From NCBI GenBank assembly GCA_905221605.1, contig CAJNDS010002401.1, forward strand, positions 1,173,542 to 1,237,541: a stretch of 64,000 nt of DNA. Reading direction: 5' to 3'. Below are positions 51,590 to 63,500 of this stretch, piece by piece. This DNA is from Symbiodinium natans. Lineage: Eukaryota > Sar > Dinophyceae > Suessiales > Symbiodiniaceae. The translations under genes and the position numbers were made by a program. Under the pieces are notes generated by a model. The model worked only from the letters and a program-made list of their open reading frames with translations, had not been told where the DNA came from and searched no databases. Position 1 is the stretch's first letter. Each line of letters starts with the position of its first letter.

Positions 51590-54500
51590 GAACTACACCG
51601 TCGACCTGCGTGGCCTGCCTTACCCCGCCGCAGGTGATGTGGAGCAAGCTCTTCAGCCTTTGATGGGGACGTGGGGACGAAATCCGGTTCCTGCCGCTCG
51701 TTGCAAAGCTCGTTTGTGGTTAACGGGTGTCTTGGAGATTGTCCTAGGCTTAGATTAGAGTCCCTGATCAGAATCCAGAGTTTCAAATGGAGGAGTCCCC
51801 CTAAAGAGGCCCAGAACCCACCCAGCCACCCTTTGCAGAACAGAAGCATGCCCCACGCCTGCAGTCAAGTATCTCTTCAGCTTTTTCCTCTTCATCCTGA
51901 GGCGACATTCAGTACAGGTTCAGGTTTAGGGTTTAGGGTTTAGGGTTAGGGTTTAGGGTTTAGGGTTTAGGGTTTAGGGTTTAGGGTTTAGGGTTTAGGG
52001 TTTCACGGGTTTAGGCGATGACTGTTTGGAGCGTGTGGAGTTTGGGGGTGCTCGTCGTACTCGCATGAGCCTGTCAGGCTCTGAGGCTCCTTCAGGCCTT
52101 GGCGAAGGCGCCGGGGAAGGGTTTAGGTTTTAGGGTTTAGGGTTTTGGGTTTAGGGTTTAGGGTTGAGGGAAGATGTGTGGAGGAAAAGCTTTGCTAAGG
52201 AGGCTTCGGGGTTTAGGGCTTAGGGTGGATCCTCCACTTCTTTCCAGAAGAGGATTGTGCTGCGCGCAGCTGAAGTTCGATGACCACATGTTAGATACAT
52301 GAGAATTCTATATCCCTCCTGGGACGTTTTTTAAAGTTTTTGTTTATATAAAACCCAAGAGGATATTAAGATATTTTCTATTCAGGTTCTAAGGGGAGTA
52401 GAGAAGTCTGCAGGCCAGTTTCCAGCTGCAGCTCGCAACATTGCGACTCGCCCGAAAAGCTCGCGACTTCAAAACCCCCCCACACCCGAATCCCCAGCCC
52501 CAAATCCCCTCTGCCCTCAACCACAAACCCCTCGCAGGCCCAAACCCTAAACCCTAAACCCTAAGCCCTAAACCCTAAACCCTAAACCCGAAACCCTAAA
52601 CCCTAAACCCGAAACCCTAAACCCTAAACCCTAAACCCTGCAGGAGTCGCGGCCCCGCCTGGCACTGCGGACGCTGGCGGCGATGCGCACCAGCTCCTCG
52701 ACTCTCAGTTTCGCTCAGAGGCTTGAGGTTTAGGGCTTGAGGTTTAGGGTTTAGGGTTTAGGGTTTAGAGTTTAATTATGGTTTGATTAGGGTTTAGTTA
52801 GGGTTTAGGGAGGAGAGTGAGGGGTTCAGGGGTCTAGTTGGGCGGGGTTGAGGGCCAGCGGGCTGAAGTAACTTTCGGAATCAGCAAATTGAACAACCAG
52901 AAGAGCAGAGCATATGCGAGTAGCCAAACGAGTCAGGAAGATACCATCTTGTTTCATATGTGCGAGTCTCATGTAATTGTAAACGCTTGCGCGCGCCGCC
53001 TCGGCAGCCGGGCCGGCCCCAGGACAGGAACGGAGGAAAGAGGGTTTCGCAAAAAAAGGGGCAGCGGGGTTAAAGGTGGGGGGGGGGGTGGGGGGGGGTG
53101 GGGGGGGGGTGGGGGGGGGGCTGGGTGGGGGGGGTGGGGGGGGGGTGGGGGGTGGGGGAGGGGGGGGGGGGGGGGGTTTTGAGGTTGGAGCCACCGACAG
53201 GCGGGACCCTCCACAGCATCGGTTTGCAGCTCCTCCAAGCGTTTCGGGGGGGGGGGGGTTGGCGTCAGAAAATTGGGTTAGGGGGAAGGAGGCCCGAGGT
53301 CTGCTTGTTCCAGACGCTTCTTGGCAGGAAGCCGAGGCGAATTCGTGGGCTCTGGCCCTAATCTTGCGCGTGCTGGTGACACCCTTAAACCCTAAACCCT
53401 AAACCCTAAACCCTAAACCCTAAACCCTAAACCCTAAACCCTAAACCATGCTTCTTTGCCCCCGAGGTTCCTTGCAGGCGCGATCAGCCGGGGCGTTGTT
53501 AGGTCGGCTGTGCCAAGTGTTGTGGTATGCTGAGCTACTGCTTGGCTCCGGATAGCATGTTGCATGACCGTGCAAACTCTCCCGAAATCGAGGGGAACCA
53601 TACTTCGCGTGCCCTGACGAGCCTTGCTTGACTTGTTGCTTGTCGGTTGCGCTGCTGCCAGGTCAACACGTACCACTGCAACACGGCGATCAGCATTGGA
53701 AGCAAGCAGAGCCAGTGGCTTGGTTCCACCCTGCTGGTCTCATCGCTGAGGGCATGGCAGTTGCGGCCTGCAGAGAGTTGCCCGGCTAACAAGCGTGTGT
53801 TCGCCATAAAAGCCGAGATGGCATGCCACCAGCTTGAATTTGCTGGGTTTAATGGCAACTTGCCGATTCCAATCGATGCCCTCTGCAAGTGCCTCTCCGT
53901 GTATGAGAGAGAAGTAGCATCACCGTCAGTTAGTTACGAATAGTATTCCCTTATGTCCCTTTATAGCTATGCTATATAATAATGACCCCCAAAACCCTTT
54001 TCTAATTATTAAGGCCCCTATATTATTTGTTTCCGGCGCAAGGCACCTACAATGCTGCCATTAGCGCCTGGCGTGCATCCGGGCAGTGGCGACAGTCTGG
54101 AGCCCAGTCGGCTCTAGTTTCCCAAAGCGACTAAATATGAGAAACGTATGTTCCTAATTCATAAGAACATGGGGAGACATATCCTCCCATGCTTAGTAAG
54201 TAGATGACAAGCCCCACCTTAAACCCAAAACCCCACCCACACTCCCTTCAGCATCTTTGCAATCCGGCTGCTAGTGCCAGTCACTGGCCCATGGCCAGCC
54301 AGGCCCTACCTCCGATCCTGGAGGCAGTTCGATACTTCCGTAGAACGCCTGCGTTTTCACCTTAGGCGAAGTCCGCCTAGCATTATCGGCATATCGTGGC
54401 TAGAACCATGGCTCTGCAACAGTCCCGAAAGCCGAGAGCTCGAAAGCCCCCCTAAACCCTAAACCCTAAACCCTAAACCCTAAACCCTAAACCCTAAACC

Positions 54501-57500
54501 CTGAACCCTCAACCCTGGACCCTAAACCCTAAACCCTAAACCCTAGACCCCCTAAACCCTATGCCTCTCAGGTCGATCGACCTTCTTCGTCAAATGCGCG
54601 GGGCAGTGCTGGAAACAGCTTCTTGGCTGCGGCCAAGATATCGGACATGTAATGTATAGGTTCCCCAAAACCCCTAACCCTAAACCCTAAATCCCAAACC
54701 CTAAACCCTAAACCCTAATAATTAGAATAGGGTATTTTTGGGGGAGTATTATAGTATAACTACAAAGGGACCATAAGAGAAAGCTTCTAGTAATTCTTCC
54801 GACCCCTATATTCTGCCTCCACAGATTGAGGCTACACCTTCAGTGGGGGTCCCAGGGTTTCGTAGCAACTAGGCCCTAAACCCGAACCACCAAACCCCAT
54901 CCAGATCCTCATCCACTCCTCCCCTAGGCCCTAACCCTAAACCCTAAACCCTAAATCTTGACCCCTCAGCTCTAACCCTGCACTCCGAACAAAGCCCTTC
55001 GAACCTTTAAACCACTGAAACCCTAAACCCCTAAACCCAAGCCCTAAACTAAACCCTAAACCCTAAACCATGAAAGCAAACACAGAAGGACTGCTTCTCG
55101 CTGAATGCTGCGGCGGCGGCAGCTATGTTAGGCCGCCCTACGCCCTAAACCCTCTGTGCTGCGTGGCCCGTGGCTGCTAGATTGGCAGAAAGTATCATAG
55201 CAAGGGCGCCGTACCAAACACCTTCCCTAAGGGTCCATGTACCTAATACTGAATACTTAGGCCTTAAAGTACTTCCTATATAGGGACTTTGGGGCCCAAG
55301 TATATAATAATGAGGTACATGGACCCTTAGGGCTTGTGAGCCCTTGAACCCTCCCCTGACCGAAGCCCGGGCCTTGAATCCCCAAAATTAAAGCCTGGGG
55401 CGAACAGGCGTCCATCCCTCAAAAATCGACATAACAGAAGCTAAAAAACCGTAGAACCCGCTCCGCCACTAAGCCCGACACGAAAACCCCAAGACCTAAG
55501 CCCGTAAAAACAATGCAAAACGCCCCAGATCCTAAACCCCCAGCCCCAAGCCCCAAATCCCTGAATCTGAAATTGGCACCCGAAACCCTGAACCCTGACC
55601 CCCCCCCCCCCATTTTTTGATGTTTGAAGGGGCTTGGCCCCTGGCGCTGGCACTGGCGGCAGATGATGCGGTGGCCCGGCTGACCAGGTTTGCCTAAGGG
55701 GGTTCAGGGTTCAGGGTTTGGGGTTTTAGGGTGCTTAGGGTGGGGTTGGGGTTTTGGAAGTTGTTGGGGCTCTGGGCCCAAACTAGTGAACCCAAAGCGC
55801 ATCCTGGCCCATTCATTGACCAGCTAATGCTTGCCTATGCGGATCTCAATCCTAAGCCCTAGGCCCTAAACCCTTTTAAGTAGAACGTTGCCCAGACCGT
55901 AAAGTTTTGCAGGTGGGTGCCGGGACCTCCCTGGCCGCATGCGAGGCAGGACGTTACGAAGGTTGTAGATGTTTTGGGTCTGGTTTAGGATCGGGTTTTG
56001 GGTTGAATACTTAGGGTGGGTCTAGTTTGGGTATGTGGGGTGTAGGAGTAAAAGCCGGGAAACCCGGCCACTAAGCCCTACACCCCCTTAGAGTCGCCCT
56101 CACCCCAAAACCTCCGAGCTGGCTTGAAAACCCTAACCCTAAACCCTAAACCCTAAACCCTAAACCCTAAACCCTAAACCCTAAACCCTAAACCCTAAAC
56201 CCTAAACCCTAAACGTGTGGGCGGGCTTGCTTGGAGAAAGGGAGTCATTGCATTTAGAAGAAAACCCTAAACCCGAAACCCTAAACCCTAAACCCTAAAC
56301 GGAGGCCGCCAAGCACTGGGAGCTGGCGATCGAGCTCTTCAGGCTTGGGGTCGACGTACGGGTTTCGGGTTCAGGGGCTTCGTAGATGCCCCGTTTCAAT
56401 CCGCCCGCGTTCGAAAGCCGACTGCACATGGTATTTCCCAAAAGAGGGACATAGGGACTAAATGGGGGTACTTCCCAAAATAGGGCCTAAATAGGGGTAC
56501 TCCTACACCCCAAATAGAATCGAATGGAATCCCCATGGAATCCCCTTAAACAGACCCCCCAAAAAATCACCCCCTATTTTCGGAAACCTTGACATGGAGT
56601 CTCAGGACCCTGCTGGACAAGGCTGTCGCCGTGAACCGCGTCATGTGCAACAGCGTCATCAGTGCCCCTCGGCGATGGCTGGGAGTTGGGATGCAACGGT
56701 TGCAACATGGACAGTTCTCAAAACCCCCCAAGCCCCCCCAACCCCCCTTAACCTTAAACCCTAAACCCTAAACCCTAAACCCGAACCCTAAACCCTAAAC
56801 CCTAAACCCTAAACCCTAAACCCTAAACCCTAAAACCCCTTAAGGTTCTAAGGGGAGTATAGGCAGAAAGTTGCTTCTGGAGGTCTGCTCCGCAGGGCAG
56901 CGCTGGCAGGAATCCATGCAGCTGCTGTCCCTGATGGTGTCCTTGCAGCTGCGAGCTGCAGCTTGTTCTCAGAGGTAGGGTTTAGGGTTTAGGGTTGAGG
57001 GTTGAGGGTTTAGGGTTGAGGGTTTAGGGTTGAGGGTTGACGTTTGAGGAGTTGAGGAGTTGAGGAGTTTAGGAGTTTAGGACTTTGGGGGAGGGATTAG
57101 GGGTCTGGGGGCTAGTTTGGGGTCTGGGCTGCGAAGGGTTCAGGCTCGAGGGGTTGAGGTTTCAGTTTCCTTTTTAGGGGGAGGGAAGGCTTGAATGTAA
57201 GGCTCAAGGGGCAGCTGTTGATTCCAGGCAAAAACAAGTAAAGTCTCAGACTCGGTTGACAAAACTGAGTGCACAGTCGAGCATACTAAGGGGGCCTTAA
57301 TAATTCGAATAGGGAATAGGGTTTTGGGGGTTATTATTATAGTACATAAGGGAATACTGTTAGTAACTATGCCGACTCCTATAGTAGATTCGTCCTGCTT
57401 CGGCTTGCATCGTGATGAGTCCTAGGTAGGATAAGGGGGACCCTTAAAAGGGAACCCTTCTGAACCCTCTTCTGGCTCTCTTAAACAGGGACCTTCTTCA

Positions 57501-60500
57501 GAGGGTCTACATCCCCAAGGGTCCCCCTAATCCTATCCTTTAATGAGTGCGACTGCCTAGGACATCATGGACCTGAACAGCTGCATCGCTGCCGCAGCGA
57601 GGGCGGCGCAGTGGATGCTGGCCCTGGAGATCTCGGACAGCGTCCTTCAGATCGGGCCGGGTCCTCTCGAACCGATTTTTAGGGACCCAGGGTGTAGTTA
57701 CGGATAAGATGGGGGGTTTAGGGTTTAGGGTTTAGGGTTTAGGGTTTAGGGTTTAGTATACCGATATGGTCAGCTGAAGGAGCCCCCAAGTCTTACCAGT
57801 TGATGTGCCGCAGGTCTTTGTGGAGCTTTCTTTGGGGGAAACCCGTGGCGTGGAGAGCTGGGGCTCCACGCTGTAGCCGGGTTTAGGGTTTAGGGTTTAG
57901 GGTTTAGAGCTTAGAGTTTAAAGCATGGAAGAAGCTCTTGCAGTGGGCGGGTGACACGCCCTCAGTTTTTCCTTGATGCGCTCCTCTTGGAGGTTCATGG
58001 CACTTGTTAACCAACTACAATTGTAGCATACTGTACTTACAAGCCCCTTAACTGCCCGAATATGGCTATGAGTACAGTTAGAAGTGCAGTTATCATTGGT
58101 GAATAAGTGCCATGAACCTCCAAGCTGACCTGACTCTCCTGTTGCTTTTAGGCCCCCCACAAGCTTTTTTGGAAGCGTGATGCAGGGCGACGGTCACAGG
58201 GCACTCATCCATATACTGACCCATTGTGCATGGCCCATTGCGGAGTGTGAGCAAGAGACGGCGAGTGTGCTACTGGTAGTCTGTGGTCATTGTATGCAAG
58301 GCTACGTAGCTCTTCGAGAGGGAGTATTCTCATTCTTTTTATAGTCAGAGTCAGAATGTTTCCCTTGCCATGACTGCTCGGGGAGGATAAAGCAAGCCGA
58401 GCATGCGCCGGCACAAAAGACCTGTGTGGTGTGGGACAGTGTGGGAGGAAACTCTGTTGTCATGGAGTTTAGGAAGATCAGTTTGCTTTACCGGAACCCT
58501 GATTGAACCATGTACCCGAACCTTCATGGACTAAGCCGCCTTCATCGTTGATCCTATAATCCCCTTACTCTTTTTTGTTTGTTTTTTCATAATATAAACC
58601 CAAGGGAATTAAAAACACAAGAAAAACGCACATCTTTTTTTTTTTAAGGCTTTAAGGGGAGTATAGGATCATGGCAGGCTCCTTCCGAGCGAGGTCACCT
58701 CCAACGCCGTCCTGGGGGCGCTGGAAGCAGGCGACGCACGGTCCAGTCAACCCTAAACCCTAAACCTAAACCCTCAACCCTAGACCCTAACCCCTTGGGG
58801 TTCGAAGTTCCCGACCCCGCACTGCCTGACTTTCGCAATGTGGATTGCGGTCAATACCCCAAACCTTGCACCCAATACCTCCGACGCGAATATGTGAGGG
58901 ACTAAAGGAGGCACCCGTCTATAGGAGTTATATAGGGGAACAAGATTAAGGGTCCCTTCTAGGGGTCCCTCCTTATATCGTTAACAGTCCCAGTGCAACG
59001 ACTTTTGAGAGCGAATAGCATCCCTGGGCCCCCAGCGCAGCACACTGTTTTGTTGTAAGATGGACTGGGGCCACCTACACAAGCGCAACTTCTTCTTTCA
59101 CACGGCCTTTCTCTCTGTACTATGAAACAGGGAGGCAAGGGATGGCATGGGATGGTTGACGAACAGGGTTTTGGGTTTAGGGGTCTAGAGCAGAAGCTTC
59201 GGACCGCAGCCAGGACTTCAGTGGGGCAGCTCGCTGAACCTCCTCCGTCCCAGGCCAGGTCTGGAATCCCCATCCGCATGGCTAGTTTCCTAAATTAGGG
59301 TACCTTTTTGGGATCCCTTTTTAAGGGTGCCGCGTGGCACCCTAATTTAGAGAACTACCCATATGCCAGGATGCCCAGTCGTGATTCCATCTCATTCCCT
59401 TATTTTAGGAATCCTTTGTAAACCCCTTTAGACAGAAAAGAGCACTCTTCTGCTACCTTTGTAGGTTACTGTCAGGACTCGCTTGAAAACCAGATGTCGT
59501 GGGGTTTTCGGAAAACATCATAATATGCCATTCATGAGTATTCTTAACTCGTGTGGGAATCAACCGTGGATCTGAGGAGCATTCCTTTGTTGCGGCTTGA
59601 GGATTAGGTTTAGATATTTTGATGGGCTGTGAAGTTGGCCGTCGGGTAGGCCGGCCAGCGGCGTATCTTGGGCGACGAAAAGGGCAAGTACTTGAGGAGC
59701 CTAATCATCACCTGAGTCATCCCTTGCACTCCCTATATCAAGAGAATGTAAGGCTCCTCTCATCGACTGAAAAGGCCCAACCATTGTAGTGAGACCATCT
59801 CCGAAGTCCGAAAAGGCACATAACTTCACAACAACAAATGTACTATGATTGCTTCAAAGCTGACGGACCTTAACATAAGGATGGCCTCCCAGACCCACAA
59901 CGCGAAGAAACAACTCCTCCGAATCTGCATCCCGGGGGACATAACTTTCAGGCACCATCGGAAGACTGGTATCTGAACAACGCCTACAAACTCAAAAGCA
60001 AAAGCTTCACTTCTGAATCCCTAAATGCCTCAAGCCTCAAGCCCTGAACCCCGAAACTCTCCAACCTCTTCCACCTTAACCTCAATTTCGTCCTGCAAGT
60101 TTGTGCTTTAAAGCCCTAAACCCACGAAACTGTTTAGGAAGCCTGCAACACCCTAAATCTGCAGTACCCGGAGCTCTTAGCCCCAAACCCAAACCCTATC
60201 AACGCTCGGCATCCCTTCAACCCCCAAAGCCCTAAGCCCTAAACCCCAAAACCCCAAAACCCTAAACCCTAAAGCCTAAAGCCTAAAGCCTAAACCCTAA
60301 ACCCTAAACCCTAAACCCTAAACCCTAAACCCTCATTTTTCAGGGCCTCCTGGGACGCGCGGCTCGGGGTGGCGGCTGCGGCGGGGCTCTGGCGTCGCGT
60401 CCGGGCCCAGCTGGACGAGATGCTTCAGGATCCGGGGGGCTTGGTGGTTATAGGGGAGTTTTGGGGGGGTAGGGTTTAGGGTTTAGGGTTTTGGGTTTTG

Positions 60501-63500
60501 GGGTTTGGGGTTTGGGGTGTGGGGATTAGGGGTTTAGGATTTAGGGCGTGGGGTTGAATTTCATACTTTTTCTTCAGTGAAGGGTAGGGGTGTTGGGTGA
60601 ACCCTGAACCCCCGGTTTGGATTGTCTTGGCACTAAAGAGACCCAAAAACCTTAGCCTCAACCCCAACCCCCTAAACCCTTAAACCCCAAACCCTCAGAA
60701 CCCCAAACCCCTAAACCCTAAACGCCCTAAACCCTTAAAACCCCCAAACTCTAAACCCTAAACCCCTAAACCCCCTAACCCTCAAAACCCCGAACCCTAA
60801 CCCCCTAAAACCCAGGAGACTTCCCGCCCCCAAGCAGCAGCCTTCCACGTGGCCATGGGCAGCATGTCCTGGCACAGGGCTCTGGAGGCGGCACTGGGGT
60901 TCAGGGTCTTGACGGTTTTGAGGGTTTAGGGTTTCTAGGGTTCAGGGCTTTGAGGGTTTTGAGGGTTTAGGGTTTAGTGTTTACGGTTTAGGGTTTTGAG
61001 GGTTGAGGGTTTAGGGTTGGGTTTAGGGTTTAGGGTTCAGCATCTCAAGTTCAAGCATTCACTAGCGTTGGCCACCAGCCCAAAGATTCTCATAGCATTT
61101 GTTCCTGCTAAAATCCTACCCATCTTAGCCCAAGTCCAAGTCGGCCCTGAACCCTAAACTCTTGCTCTGAAAAAAAGCACTCGGCGCTGACCGATAGTGA
61201 TTTTGCCGTAAACTCTACGCCACACAAACATGCACACAGAAATGTCGTAACACAATGGTGCTTTTTCTTCTTAGGCTCGCCTAGGAGGTGCCCATTGAGC
61301 AGCATTTGCCGAACGCTGGTCCTGATTGATCGGAATTTTCCCAACGCCGGTGCCGATTGACAACAAATTAGTTCAACACCGGTGCCGATTGACCACAAAT
61401 TTGTTCAACTCCGGGCGTTAATGGGTTCAACACTGGAATTGCTTCAACACTGGTCCTGATTGACCGGAATTTGCCCCAAACCGGTGTCGATTGTCCACAA
61501 ATTGGCTCACCATTTAAATAGATCAAGATAAGAATCAACGTAAATGTTGATACTTTTTTCCCTAATTTGAATAAGGAATATATACATAAGTCTCTCTCTC
61601 TCTCTAATATATATATATATATCTCTCTCTCTATATATATATATATAATATATATATATATATGCATACGGTTTAGGGGTGATGAAGAGCAGCGTCGGCA
61701 CAATACCAGGCTTAGGGTTCAGCATTGATTCCATTGCATTTTTTTGGGGGGGGGGGGGGGGGGGGGGCGGGGGGGGGGGCGGGGGGGGGGGGGCGGGGGG
61801 GGGGGCGGGGGGGGCGGGGGGGGGGGGTGGGGGGGGTGGGCGGGGGGGGGCGGGGGGGGGCGGGGGGGGGCGGGGGGGGGGGGGGGGGGGGGTGGTTAAG
61901 GGTTTAGGGTTTAGGGTTTAGGGTTTAGGGTTTTAGATTCGGGTTTAAGGTTTAGGGTCTAGGGTCTAAGATTTACAAGACCACTGTAAACCTGAACTCC
62001 TAAAACCCCTAGGCCAGAAAGCCGCGCTGACGATACCCTAAGCTCTCAACCCAAGCTCCTCTTCAACCTCAAACTGTTTACTCTTAAGCCCTCCACCCCT
62101 CCTCCTCATACCCTCCCCCCTGGCCCCTTCAAGCCCACAGCCCGAAAGACGCGAGGCCCTGAAGGCCATGGACGAGGCAAACAGGGTTTTGGGAGTCAGG
62201 GTTGAGGGTTTGTTTTGGGGCTCGACTCACCTAATTTTTTGTTGCGTACTACCTAGTCAGGCCCTAAGCCCTCAACCCAAAACTAGTCTCAAAGCATACC
62301 GCCCCAAAACCCTGTAAGGAGCGCCGCACGGCGGTCAGCTGGAACACCGCCATCTCAGCGTGCGGCCGCGATGGCAAGTGGCAGGCTCGGCTTGCCCGAG
62401 GGTTTTGTGAGATGCCTTTGGTAGCCTTTTTTGGTGGGTTGTGAGGTTTGGGATTGAGGTTTCAGGGTGTTTAGGGTTTGCCCTGATTGGGTTCTTGCCA
62501 TACTATGGCACCGAAAAACGAGGATGATTCTCTGGCAACTCCTCGCTTTCTGATGCGGCAAGCCTTCTCCTTTGCATGGAGTGAGAGCAGATGCCACGCA
62601 GGGTCCAAGTCTACTTGAACTTTGCAAATGCAAGGTCCCGGAATTCCCAAAACAACAATGTACTCACACCCTAAACCCTAAGTCCCTAAACCCCAAAACT
62701 TCCTAGAGCCCTAAACCTTAAATCTAAACTCCCTACAACCCCAAACCCTAAATCCCTAAACCCTAAACCCTAAACCCCAGACCCTAAATCCCTAAATCCC
62801 TGAACTCCCTACCCCTGGTCCAGGCAGTCCTCACGCTGCTGCAGAGGATGCGTGCGCAAGCCCTGGTTCCCAACGAGCCTTAGCATGCGCTTACGCTTCT
62901 AGATGTCGGGCGCCGCGAACTTGTGGAGTTCTCCAAAAGATCGCCAAGCAATCTGACTGTTGCAACTGGGTTCCTAAACCCTGAACCCTGAACCCTAAAC
63001 CCTAAACCCTATACCCTAAACCTTTAGACATGTCTGAAAAAGCCCTGAGCCCACAAGCCCCACAACGTAGAATCCAAGTGCAACCGTCCGACACAGTAAA
63101 GCACTGAGAGGATGTGACCCTCATTGCCGCCATCACTGCCTGCAAGGATGGTCGCTCGCCACTGAACGAGCCCCTGAGTTCCCAATTCAACCCTTAGGGT
63201 GTGGGGTTCAGGGTTTAGGGTTTAGGGTTTAGGGTTTAGGGTTTAGGGTTTAGGGTTTAGGGTTGAGGGAGCACTCAGCCCAAAACTCCCTTGTAACACC
63301 CCCTCAGGCAGTAGGCTACAGGGGGAGCTGGGACAGGCCCTGTTTAGGGCTCATATTTTAGCCTATCTTACTCTTGTTGGTGAGTGATTTTCGAATTTTG
63401 ATGAGTGTACAGGTGGGGTGTCGTTTTGTGGGCGTACGAGTGATGGCCCTCCCAGCGTCGCGGCGAGGCCGGCAGTGGGCCAGTGCCATTGAGCTCCTCT

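Noticed and set aside
51590-51686. Smr endonuclease domain (VDLRGLPYPAAGDV)
   Set aside because: It first resembled the Smr DLHGL motif, but the spacing to GDVEQALQPLMGTWGRNPVP fits a PPR unit better and no further Smr motif follows.
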